64,000 bases of DNA. Origin: Aeoliella mucimassa. Lineage in GTDB: Bacteria; Planctomycetota; Planctomycetia; Pirellulales; Lacipirellulaceae. Position numbers and translations under genes: made by a program. The notes below the pieces were generated by a model. The model did no database searches. It was not told the origin of the DNA and saw only the letters and a program-made list of their open reading frames with translations. This document shows, in pieces, positions 36,373-44,365 of the stretch. How positions within the stretch are numbered: the stretch's first letter is position 1; every line of letters starts with the position of its first letter. The stretch lies in NCBI RefSeq assembly GCF_007748035.1, contig NZ_CP036278.1, positions 6,200,001-6,264,000 on the forward strand. Reading direction: 5' to 3'.

Positions 36373-37014
36373 ATGAAAAGATACTTGCTTTCGGTCTCGC
36401 TTCAACTCTCGATCGTGCTACTCGGTTACGGGCATTTCGCCAAGACCGAGGAGTCGTCCGACGCCCCAACCCCTCCGGCAGCAGCGACTGCTGCTGAGCC
36501 GAAGTGCCAGAAGCTGCCCGACACGATTCGCATCACCCGCGCGCCCGATCTGTCGACGCTTTCCCCTTCCGACTCGCAATACAAAGTGGTCTGCGACATT
36601 ATCTCCGACTCGCTCTCGTTCCACACGCCGGAAGTGGTGGCTCGCGATGGCGAGTGCGTCAAGATGTCCGACACCTCCGAAACCACGTTCACTATCGCGA
36701 TGAAGCAAGATGGCGAAGTCGCGGTGCCGATCACCCGCAAGCTGCACGAAGGCTCGGTGTTTGAGTTCACCGTGCTGAGTCTCGACGACGAGAAGGTGCT
36801 GGTCGATCTGTCGGCCAACCTGCAATCGGTCGACTCCGGCAAGTCGCAGGAGATCCGCGAGTCGCTGCAAGTGAACACGGTCACAGGGCGGTTCATCAAG
36901 ACCGTCCGCATCGGCGAGAAAACCTCGGCCTCGTTCGGCGACAAAGACCAATGGCAACTGCAGATCACGGTCGAGCGCGCCGTCGATGCGCCGGCAATGC
37001 CGATCGTTAAGTAG
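36373..37014 (+). CDS. Secreted protein of unknown function
   Basis: 213 aa from ATG 36373. A signal-like N-terminus (MKRYLLSVSLQLSIVLLGYG) precedes a Pro/Ala-rich linker and then a compact beta domain: CDIISDSLSFHTPEVVARDGECVKMSDTSETTFTIAMKQDGEVAVPITRKLHEGSVFEFTVLSLDDEKVLVDLSANLQSV. The order of strands recalls the beta domain of planctomycete secretin-like N-terminal proteins, but the match is loose. It has three cysteines outside the signal. Function unknown. Confidence 0.6.
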   Translation: MKRYLLSVSLQLSIVLLGYGHFAKTEESSDAPTPPAAATAAEPKCQKLPDTIRITRAPDLSTLSPSDSQYKVVCDIISDSLSFHTPEVVARDGECVKMSDTSETTFTIAMKQDGEVAVPITRKLHEGSVFEFTVLSLDDEKVLVDLSANLQSVDSGKSQEIRESLQVNTVTGRFIKTVRIGEKTSASFGDKDQWQLQITVERAVDAPAMPIVK

Positions 37015-37288
37015 CACTGCAACTAGCTTCTGGCGATCCGCGGTCTGCCACGCCGAATCACGGCTATCGCCACCTGGATGGCAATTCTTTCACGCACCAC
37101 CACCAGCTTCTCTAACAGCGATCGGTGCTAGCCAGTGCATCGCACGCACTCTATTCTAAGCCAAGGTGGCAAAGTTAGGATTGGAGACGTCCCTCGCACC
37201 ATTGCGGCCAGCCAAAGTAAACTTGCGACGCACCACGATTGGCCCGCTTTTTTATACTGCTCCATATTCCGTATTAAAAGAAGTACTC

Positions 37289-37873
37289 ATGGATTCGTAT
37301 CCCAGACATTCTATGCAAGCAGATCTTTTCCAACCGGCTGCGGAGACTGCCATTCTGGATTTCGAACAACAACTTGGTCTCCAGTTACCTGAAGCATATC
37401 GAGACTTCCTCAGCACGACGAATGGTGCTGATTTCGACAATACCGAGATTGTTCCTGTATTTGCCATCGACTACAAGAACAAAGGGGTTGCGGTTCCCGC
37501 TGACTGGCATCACGGAGATTCCGATGCTTTTTGCAATTCCGGAATGCAGGCATCGCAGCTATTAACTCTATTTGGAATTGGGGATCACCCTCATTTCCAA
37601 CTGACCAAGCAGCAACCAGATTACATACGAGAATGGCTGCCTGCAGAGTTCCTTCCAATTGGAATAGTCGATGCTCATGTTCATCGCCTGTGCTTGGATT
37701 TGCGGCCAGACTCATTCGGTCAAGTGGCCTATTGGTACTATCCAAGCTCTTCTCCCGAACCAGACGACGATCAACCTTCAACCGAGTTTGTGTCGTGGGT
37801 CGCGGACGATTTTCATCTTTTCTGGGAGAGCTTGGTGGAGATGCCATTCGATGACTTAGAACTCTGGACATAG
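37289..37873 (+). CDS. SMI1/KNR4 (SUKH) family protein
   Basis: 194 aa from ATG 37289. The segment ILDFEQQLGLQLPEAYRDFLSTTNGADFDNTEIVPVF is the SUKH signature (LP..Y..FL...NGa), and FLPIGIVDAHVHRLCLDLRPDSFGQVAYWYY with the WVADDFHLFWESLV tail completes the fold. SUKH proteins often give immunity against toxins carried by contact systems, but some have other roles. No toxin gene sits beside it. Codon use is more AT-rich than flanking genes, suggesting transfer. Confidence 0.8.
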   Translation: MDSYPRHSMQADLFQPAAETAILDFEQQLGLQLPEAYRDFLSTTNGADFDNTEIVPVFAIDYKNKGVAVPADWHHGDSDAFCNSGMQASQLLTLFGIGDHPHFQLTKQQPDYIREWLPAEFLPIGIVDAHVHRLCLDLRPDSFGQVAYWYYPSSSPEPDDDQPSTEFVSWVADDFHLFWESLVEMPFDDLELWT

Positions 37874-38563
37874 GGCTGTTCGCGGCTCCACGGCCTCAGT
37901 AAAACAAGAGACTCCCAGCGTTCCGAATCACCGCTTCGCTAGGATGCCACGGTAAAGCATCCCCTCCATTCACCGCCGCCGCTCAAAAGACATAGACAGC
38001 CAACTAGCACCGGTCCAAACTGTCCTAAACGGCTCGATTTTTTGCTTGAAATTGGACACCGAACTTGCTCCAATAGGTACTGTACAGATACACCGTACCA
38101 CTGTTCTTTGACAATCGACTCCTTGCTTCGGTAGTTCGCCCTCGGCGACCCGCGCGGCGTTTTGCCCCCACTTTGGTCCCTTTTCGGTCTCCCCCCGCAA
38201 CGACTGGGGGCACAATCGCAGGCCGGGCTCGCTTGGCTCGGTCGCTAACTGCCTGGGGCAGCACCACTTACGTCCACCGCGCGATCGCTCGACAGAAAAT
38301 AAAGCCCCCACGAATCGATTTTCGGCGGTTTGCGAGTGGGGGCAAAATCGCAACTGCTTGTGTCGCTTCAGGTTACGAAACCTCGTTTCGCCCGCTCTCT
38401 GACAAAGTGGGGGCAATTGGGGCAAAACCACTTGGGATGACGCATTCCACTCCCTCGGCATTCCGGCGTTCGGCCATACGCTCCCCCGTTTTAGTGGTCG
38501 CTCGGCAGACAACCTGTTCTAATGACTTTATCTGCCAACACGCTTAGAGAAGGAGCACGCGTT
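37874..38563 (+). other. Intergenic region with palindrome-bounded repeats
   Basis: 690 bp. No credible gene: a 180-residue minus-strand frame (37970-38512) reads through the repeats and is rejected. It holds the repeat patch at 38163-38415. The ribosome binding site agaaggag (about 38547-38554) precedes the TTG start at 38564. Confidence 0.6.
38163..38415 (+). repeat. Element bounded by 13-bp inverted repeats TGCCCCCACTTTG
   Basis: The patch begins TGCCCCCACTTTG (38163-38175) and ends with its exact reverse complement (38403-38415). Inside are two units of the form GCCCCCAC-spacer-TGGGGGCA followed by an AATCGCA tag: 38164-38220 and 38304-38352. The second is a 40-bp core (38304-38343) with perfect 8-bp ends. 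A diverged copy of the 40-bp core, reversed, lies at 62640-62679. It has the look of a MITE or REP-like element. Confidence 0.75.
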
Positions 38564-41500
38564 TTGAATTCTATCTGGCTGCAATTCGATCGTCCCCAGT
38601 TTCTGTGGCTCTTCGCACTGGTGCCGGCGATCTGGTGGATCGGCCGCGGCGGCTTCAGCGGACTCCGCGGACTGCAGTGGATGCTGGCCAATACGCTGCG
38701 GACCTTGGTCTTCGCCCTGGTGGTGCTGGCCCTGGCCGATACGCAAATCATGCGGACGAACAATCGCCTGACCGTGCTTTACCTGCTCGATCAGTCGCAC
38801 AGCATTCCCGACGATCAGCGCGACGCCATGCTCGACTTCGTCAACGCTTCGGTCGAGGCTCACCGCCGCGACGAAACGAACGACCGGGTCGGCGTGATGG
38901 TCTTCGGACGCAAGCCCGAGATTGAGATTCCGCCGCTCACGACGATGCCAGCCCTGCGGCGGCTGCACGCGCTGGTGGATCCCGAATACAGCGACCTGGC
39001 GGCCGCGCTGGCCCACGCCCGCGGCATGTTTCCCGACGACTCCGCAGGACGCGTGGTGCTGGTGACCGATGGCAACGAGAACCTCGGTAACGCGGTAGCC
39101 GAAGCACAACTGCTGACCGACGCGGGCATCAGCATCGATGTGGTGCCGGTCGCTTTGCAGCAGCACGTGGAAGTGTCCGTGGAGAAGCTGATTCTCCCCG
39201 CGCGGGTGCGCGACCACGAGACGTTTGAAATGCGGGTGGTGCTCGACGTCGACGCTCCGGCCGAGCAGCCAAACACCCTCGGCACGCTCCGCCTTGTGCG
39301 TCAAGCGTTTGGGCGCGAAGAGATCTTCGCCGAGCAGTTCGTGGAACTCCCGCCCGGCAAAACCGTGCTCAGCATCCACGACGAACTCGACCGCCCGGGC
39401 TTCTTCACCTACGAGGCGCGGTTCTCACCGGCCGATCCGCAGTCGGACGCCACCGCTCGCAACAACCGAGCGACCGCGTTCACGCAGATCGTCGGCGCCG
39501 GGCAGGTGCTGCTGATCGAGAACGCCGAAGAGCCTGGCGAGCACGAAGCATTGGTTGCCGCGCTGCGACGCAACGGACTCGAGGTCGAGGTGATGGACAC
39601 TTCGATGATGTTCTCGTCGCTCATCGAACTGCAACGCTTCGACTGCGTGGTGCTGGCCGACGTGCCGCTCGCAGGCACCGCCACCGGCGACGAGGTGCTG
39701 GCCTTCACCGACGATCAACTGCGCATGCTGATCGAAAACACCGAAAGCCTCGGTTGCGGACTGGTGGTCATCGGCGGACCCAACAGCTACGGAGCCGGTG
39801 GTTGGGCCGGCAGTTTGCTCGAGCAGGCGCTGCCGGTCGACTGCCAGGTGCAGGACGCCAAGGTGGTGCCGGTTGGTGCGTTGGGCCTGGTGATCGACCG
39901 CTCGGGCTCGATGGATGGCGTGAAGATGCAGTCGAGCAAGGCGGCCGCCATCGCTGCGGTAAAAGCCCTCGGCAAGCGCGACATGATTAGCGTCGTGGCG
40001 TTCGACTCCACCGCGCTGCCGGTGGTGAAGCTGCAAAACGTCGGCGACGCCAAGCGAGCCACCGCGGCGATCGACCGCCTGTCGGCCGGTGGTGGTACCG
40101 ACATGTACGCCGCGTTCGAGCAGGTGGTCTCCGACCTGGAAAAAGCCGAAGCGTCGGTCAAGCACATGATTGTGCTCACCGATGGCCAAACGCCCGACCG
40201 CCCGTACGCCGACCTACTGCAACGCGCCCGGGCGGCGAAGATCACGATCACGTCGGTCGCGATTGGGCAAGACGCGCAGATTCCGCTGCTCACGAAAATT
40301 GCCGCCGCGGGAGGTGGCAAGTTTTACGCGGTCCGCAGCCCGCTGGCGGTGCCTCGCATTTTCATGCGAGAGGTACGACGCGTGTCGCGACCGCTGCTGC
40401 GAGACCTGGTTCCTCCGCAAACGCCGATCGTGGTGAGCGACGACCCGATGATCGAAGGACTCGGCGACTCGTTCCCGGCGATGCGCGGTTTTGTGATGAC
40501 CACCGTGAAAGACAACGCGCTGGTCGACGTGGTGCTACGCTCCCCCGCCCCGCCGAACGCGGAGAATAGCACGTTGCTGGCGACCTGGAATTATGGCCTC
40601 GGCCGCGTGGTCGCGTTCACCAGCGACGCGGGCCGGCGGTGGACCAACGAGTGGACCGGCTGGTCGGGCTACGACGCGTTCTTTACGAACATGATTCGCT
40701 CCAGCATGCGGCCGACCGACGGCTCGCACAACTACACGCTCGCAACCACCACCAGTGATGGAACCACCACGGTGGTGGTCGACGCACTCGACAACGAGAA
40801 CCAGTTCATCAACCAAAACACTGGCATGCTCGGCACCGTGGTCGGGCCCGACTCGCAAGCGATCCCGATGCTGGTCGAGCAAATCGCGCCAGGGCGCTAC
40901 GTGGGACATTTTGATTCGCACGAACCAGGCACCTACGTCGTGGCGGTGGTACCGGCCGATGGCCCGACGCTTCGCACCGGCGTGAGCGTCGGCTACTCGC
41001 CGGAGTATCGCGACCGCGCGGCAAACGTGTCGCTGCTTGAAACAATTGCCGCTCTACAACCCCGCGGCGGCGAGCCCGGACAGCTGATCGGCGGTGTCGA
41101 TCCCACCGAACTCGACGAGTCGGCCGAGCAGCTGGCGACAAGCCAATCGAACCCGTTCCGACACGACCTGCCGAAAGCGGTAGCGGTCGACTCGATCTGG
41201 CCCTGGCTGCTGATGGCCGCCGCCTGCTTGTACGTCGGCGACGTCGGCGTGCGTCGCGTGCGTTTCGATTGGGCGAGCACTCGACACTCGCTCGCCGCCT
41301 GGCTCGGTCGCAAACTTGGTCGCCAGCCGAGCGCCGAAACGCCGGCCACGCTCGAGCGACTCCGCAGCCGCAAACAACACTTGCACGACGAACTAGCAAC
41401 CCGCCGGGCGAAAGAACCGGAGCAGACACCGCCGGAGACAACCAGCCCGCTCGCAACAGCAACAACAACACCCCCTCGCACTTCAGGCAGCGACTCCACG

Positions 41501-41623
41501 ACCAATACATCCACTGGCACAGAACCGCATCTGGCAGGCGACTCGCCCGAAAGCGACGCAGCGGCCAGCTATACCGAACGACTTTTGCAGGCCAAACGCA
41601 AAGCGACGCGCCGAGACTCTTAA
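38564..41623 (+). CDS. Membrane protein with two VWA domains and a GATase-like middle
   Basis: 1019 aa from TTG 38564, chosen because agaaggag lies nine bases upstream; ATG at 38522 would add 14 residues without such a site. Order: N-terminal transmembrane helices (about 12-28 and 42-60); first VWA-like domain with DQSHSIPDDQR in place of the MIDAS; a domain like class-I glutamine amidotransferase in shape (VLLIENAEEPGEHEALVAALRRNGLEVEVMD ... VVIGGPNSYGAGGW); a second VWA with a full MIDAS (LVIDRSGSMDGVKMQ); a beta region; a C-terminal helix (SIWPWLLMAAACLYVGDVGV); and a Thr/Ser-rich tail. Similar to BatA/YegL-like planctomycete proteins. Likely role is protein-protein contact at the membrane; partners unknown. 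Confidence 0.82.
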   Translation: MNSIWLQFDRPQFLWLFALVPAIWWIGRGGFSGLRGLQWMLANTLRTLVFALVVLALADTQIMRTNNRLTVLYLLDQSHSIPDDQRDAMLDFVNASVEAHRRDETNDRVGVMVFGRKPEIEIPPLTTMPALRRLHALVDPEYSDLAAALAHARGMFPDDSAGRVVLVTDGNENLGNAVAEAQLLTDAGISIDVVPVALQQHVEVSVEKLILPARVRDHETFEMRVVLDVDAPAEQPNTLGTLRLVRQAFGREEIFAEQFVELPPGKTVLSIHDELDRPGFFTYEARFSPADPQSDATARNNRATAFTQIVGAGQVLLIENAEEPGEHEALVAALRRNGLEVEVMDTSMMFSSLIELQRFDCVVLADVPLAGTATGDEVLAFTDDQLRMLIENTESLGCGLVVIGGPNSYGAGGWAGSLLEQALPVDCQVQDAKVVPVGALGLVIDRSGSMDGVKMQSSKAAAIAAVKALGKRDMISVVAFDSTALPVVKLQNVGDAKRATAAIDRLSAGGGTDMYAAFEQVVSDLEKAEASVKHMIVLTDGQTPDRPYADLLQRARAAKITITSVAIGQDAQIPLLTKIAAAGGGKFYAVRSPLAVPRIFMREVRRVSRPLLRDLVPPQTPIVVSDDPMIEGLGDSFPAMRGFVMTTVKDNALVDVVLRSPAPPNAENSTLLATWNYGLGRVVAFTSDAGRRWTNEWTGWSGYDAFFTNMIRSSMRPTDGSHNYTLATTTSDGTTTVVVDALDNENQFINQNTGMLGTVVGPDSQAIPMLVEQIAPGRYVGHFDSHEPGTYVVAVVPADGPTLRTGVSVGYSPEYRDRAANVSLLETIAALQPRGGEPGQLIGGVDPTELDESAEQLATSQSNPFRHDLPKAVAVDSIWPWLLMAAACLYVGDVGVRRVRFDWASTRHSLAAWLGRKLGRQPSAETPATLERLRSRKQHLHDELATRRAKEPEQTPPETTSPLATATTTPPRTSGSDSTTNTSTGTEPHLAGDSPESDAAASYTERLLQAKRKATRRDS

Positions 41624-41730
41624 TCAACACACACCCGACAACACGAAATGTTTGACACTGTACCAAGCGTGGTTTAGCATCGCCTCGGATCCGCTTGTCA
41701 CCTTCTGTCCTAACTTCTGAGTAGAGCTAC

Positions 41731-42540
41731 ATGCAAACCAGGCACCTCTGTTGGCTACTTATCACACTGGCAAGTATCGTCGCTACGCGCTCGGCGACCG
41801 CTCAGCCGTTTCGCTTGCCGCTGACGCTTACGCAATCGCCGACCGACACCGGCGTGAGCTACGCGTTTGAGTTTTTTGGCGATCCGTGGGTGAGCTTCAC
41901 CGCTCCGACCGGCGAGAAGATCGGGCCGCTGTTTGGTTCGTCGCCTCCGTCGTTCTCGATCGAGGTCGCTTCGTTTGCCGAGCTCCAGAGCAACTACTTC
42001 GGCACCTGGAAGATCGATCGACCAGAGTCGCCGATCCCCGGCGCGGAGGTCGAGCAGTGGGAATTCGAGCTCGCTCCGTTTGCGCTGGACGACGTGTTTC
42101 ACGAAGTACCGACCATCACCAGCCCGCAAGACCTGGCCGTGGTCGGCGAGTCGTATGTCGTCAGCTGGCAGTACCCGCCCGGCGTGCCGGTGCCGAGTGA
42201 CAAGTTCATTTCGGTAGGAGGAGCATTCAACTCGACCGTGACGTTCGAGACGCTCCCGGGCAACCAATACGGAGTGAACGTGGAACTCGATCCCGGCTTC
42301 GAAAGCACTTCGTACAACGTACGAGTCGGCACCTACGAGGAGATGTCGCACTTGGTGACGTCGGTAACCAATCTGAACGAACCCCGGGGGCGGCTACCCG
42401 ACGTGGAGTTTGCGTTCCGCAGCCTGTCGACTCCACTGCGTCTGACGACCGTGGAAGTGCCGGAGCCGACTAGCGCATGGCTACTGCTGATGGTCGTACC
42501 GATAGCCTGGCTGAAGCACCGAGCGATGAGTTCGGGCTAG
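41731..42540 (+). CDS. Secreted PEP-CTERM protein
   Basis: 269 aa. A signal peptide (MQTRHLCWLLITLASIVATRSATA) starts the protein, and VPEPTSAWLLLMVVPIAWLKHR ends it: the PEP-CTERM tail, made of a VPEP motif, a hydrophobic helix and basic residues. Such tails are cut by an exosortase. The middle is beta-rich with no known enzyme motif. No exosortase gene is in the window. Confidence 0.8.
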   Translation: MQTRHLCWLLITLASIVATRSATAQPFRLPLTLTQSPTDTGVSYAFEFFGDPWVSFTAPTGEKIGPLFGSSPPSFSIEVASFAELQSNYFGTWKIDRPESPIPGAEVEQWEFELAPFALDDVFHEVPTITSPQDLAVVGESYVVSWQYPPGVPVPSDKFISVGGAFNSTVTFETLPGNQYGVNVELDPGFESTSYNVRVGTYEEMSHLVTSVTNLNEPRGRLPDVEFAFRSLSTPLRLTTVEVPEPTSAWLLLMVVPIAWLKHRAMSSG

Positions 42541-42545
42541 TCGCT

Positions 42546-44021
42546 TTAGCTGTTGCTCTCGGCTGCTGCTGGAGCTGGTTTTGGTGTGCCGGTTAGCAGG
42601 TGCTCGATCACCTGGGCTGCCGAGTAGTCGAGGTGCTCGGCAGCTTGCACAAACTGACCAAGGTTCGCCACGTCGAGCCCACAGGTGAGCAGCGGCAACT
42701 CGGCTTTGCCGCCGCGGTGCTGCTCGAGGCCAACCGTGGCCAGCAGGCCGTTGCAAATGCACTTGCGACCAACGGTCTCCTGCTGCTCGCCACCTTTATG
42801 AACATAAGCCTTTGCCGGCTCGCCAGGACAACGCCAACCGATGCTGCCATCCTCCTTACGATAGCCATGACACAGATAACCCAAGTCGCACACCCGATTC
42901 CGCTCGGCGTAAAGCATATCGTCGGACATGGTCGCGTCGCGCTGCAACACCTTGATCGGGAACCCAGTCGGCGAGGCAAGCGGGTCGGTCAGTACGTCGA
43001 CCTTTCCAGCCAGCACGTCGGCCAGCACCGAGTGCCGGAGGTGGTCGAGAATGCCCGACTCGTTACAGAATGCAAACGCAGTACCGACTTGAATACCAGC
43101 CGCGCCGGCATCCAGCGCCTGACGCAAGCCCTCGGGCGAGCCGCACGAGCCGGCCAGCCAGTAAGGCAAACCAAGCTTGGCGATGGCGTTCAGGTCGACA
43201 TCGTCGCGATCGCCGTAGATCGGCTCGCCACGTTCGTTCAAACCAGCCTTGCCACGTGGCGGAGCGTTGTGCCCACCGGCGGTTGGGCCTTCGATCACAA
43301 AACCGTCGACCTGCCCGGTCGACTTGCGACGGAGCATGCTGGCCAGGGTCGCCGAGGCCACGATGGCGAGGAACTTAGGCCGATTGAGCCAGGGAATATC
43401 GTTGTCGCACAGCTCCATCGGATTGAAGCGGGCGACAAAGTGATCGTCGTCGGTGGCTCCCTCCACGTGCAGCGGCAGCTCCACTTCGAGCCCGTCCTGC
43501 AAGCGGTCGAGGATGCCGGGGATCGACTTCGGGATACCGGCTCCCATCAGCACGTAGTCGACGCCTGCGAGCATGGCACCAAACAACGAGGGCAGCGTTG
43601 GCGTTTGGATTTTCTCCAAGTAGTTCACGCCAATCACGCCCGAATGGTCTTCTTTGGCCAAGTAGATTTCGACGAAGTTGGCCGCAACTACCAGCTCGAG
43701 TTGCTCGCGAGTCGGTTGATCGGTAATCACCCGCGTCGTCGCGATCGAAGCGCCAGGGGCAATGCCCCCTTCGACAAAATAGCGCTCGACGATTCGCTTC
43801 GCCATCGCGGGATAAGGGAAGGCGTCGAGGGCGCGACGCATGTGGCCTTCAGCATCGCCTTGCTGCAGCCGACGAACCAACACGGTTTCGATCGCAGTGC
43901 CCGAGACAACGCCAAGCTGACCAGCTTGCGACACCGCCTTGGCAAGGCGCCAGTCGGAGACGGCGACCCCCATGCCACCTTGAATGATGATAGGTTCGGG
44001 ACGCTCTTCTGATCGCGGCAT
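42546..44021 (-). CDS. Nitronate monooxygenase / PfaD-type flavoenzyme
   Basis: 491 aa from ATG 44021. The FMN-binding barrel begins EPIIIQGGMGVAVSDWRLAKAVSQAGQLGVVSGTA and continues with GFVIEGPTAGGHNAPPRG, WLAGSCGSPEGLRQALDAGAAGIQVGTAF, the usual nitronate monooxygenase (2-nitropropane dioxygenase) blocks. The length and the Cys-rich tail (CDLGYLCHGYRKEDG ... CPGEPAKAYVHKGGEQQETVGRKCICNGLL) resemble the longer PfaD/enoyl-reductase-like branch, so oxidation of nitronates or enoyl reduction are both possible. It stands alone, so no PUFA/polyketide cluster supports PfaD here. Confidence 0.85.
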   Translation of the reverse strand: MPRSEERPEPIIIQGGMGVAVSDWRLAKAVSQAGQLGVVSGTAIETVLVRRLQQGDAEGHMRRALDAFPYPAMAKRIVERYFVEGGIAPGASIATTRVITDQPTREQLELVVAANFVEIYLAKEDHSGVIGVNYLEKIQTPTLPSLFGAMLAGVDYVLMGAGIPKSIPGILDRLQDGLEVELPLHVEGATDDDHFVARFNPMELCDNDIPWLNRPKFLAIVASATLASMLRRKSTGQVDGFVIEGPTAGGHNAPPRGKAGLNERGEPIYGDRDDVDLNAIAKLGLPYWLAGSCGSPEGLRQALDAGAAGIQVGTAFAFCNESGILDHLRHSVLADVLAGKVDVLTDPLASPTGFPIKVLQRDATMSDDMLYAERNRVCDLGYLCHGYRKEDGSIGWRCPGEPAKAYVHKGGEQQETVGRKCICNGLLATVGLEQHRGGKAELPLLTCGLDVANLGQFVQAAEHLDYSAAQVIEHLLTGTPKPAPAAAESNS

Positions 44022-44365
44022 GGTGGGACGCTCTTGAGAAAGTAGATTCGTGCGATGAGGTACCAATGGCTCACCATCTCAGCGCATCGCCCCACTTGCA
44101 AGGATGGCGAACCGCGTCTTAGCCTCATGCTGTGCACTATTCTAGCGCCTCGAAAGCAACGAGGCTAGGCGATAGTCGACGATTGCCTGCAGACAAACAA
44201 ACATTTGCTCGGCATTTTGTCGGATGACAGCGAATGCGGTGGGTTTTACGGCACCGAACGAAGCGGCTTCTAAAAGAAAGAATCGAACCCTCTTTAGCAT
44301 CTTTTGCATAGAACAAGCGCTGGACCTTAATGCTTCCATTAAGGTCCAGAACGCCTGTTTAATTT
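44022..44365 (-). other. Intergenic region with hairpin after gyrA
   Basis: 344 bp. Apart from the hairpin at 44321-44348, no gene or RNA is evident. The upstream signals of the 44021 start must lie at its low-numbered end. Confidence 0.4.
44321..44348 (-). terminator. Hairpin downstream of gyrA
   Basis: A perfect 12-bp stem (tggaccttaatg / cattaaggtcca) with a 4-nt loop (cttc), 17 bp past the gyrA stop. The T-tract on the minus strand is poor, so the hairpin may work as a 3'-end stabiliser or terminator. Confidence 0.55.

Noticed and set aside
37970-38512. 180-residue minus-strand frame with CPHS...VGALF segments, similar to one near 62640
   Set aside because: The similarity comes from the DNA repeat, not from a shared protein; no start site and low-complexity content.
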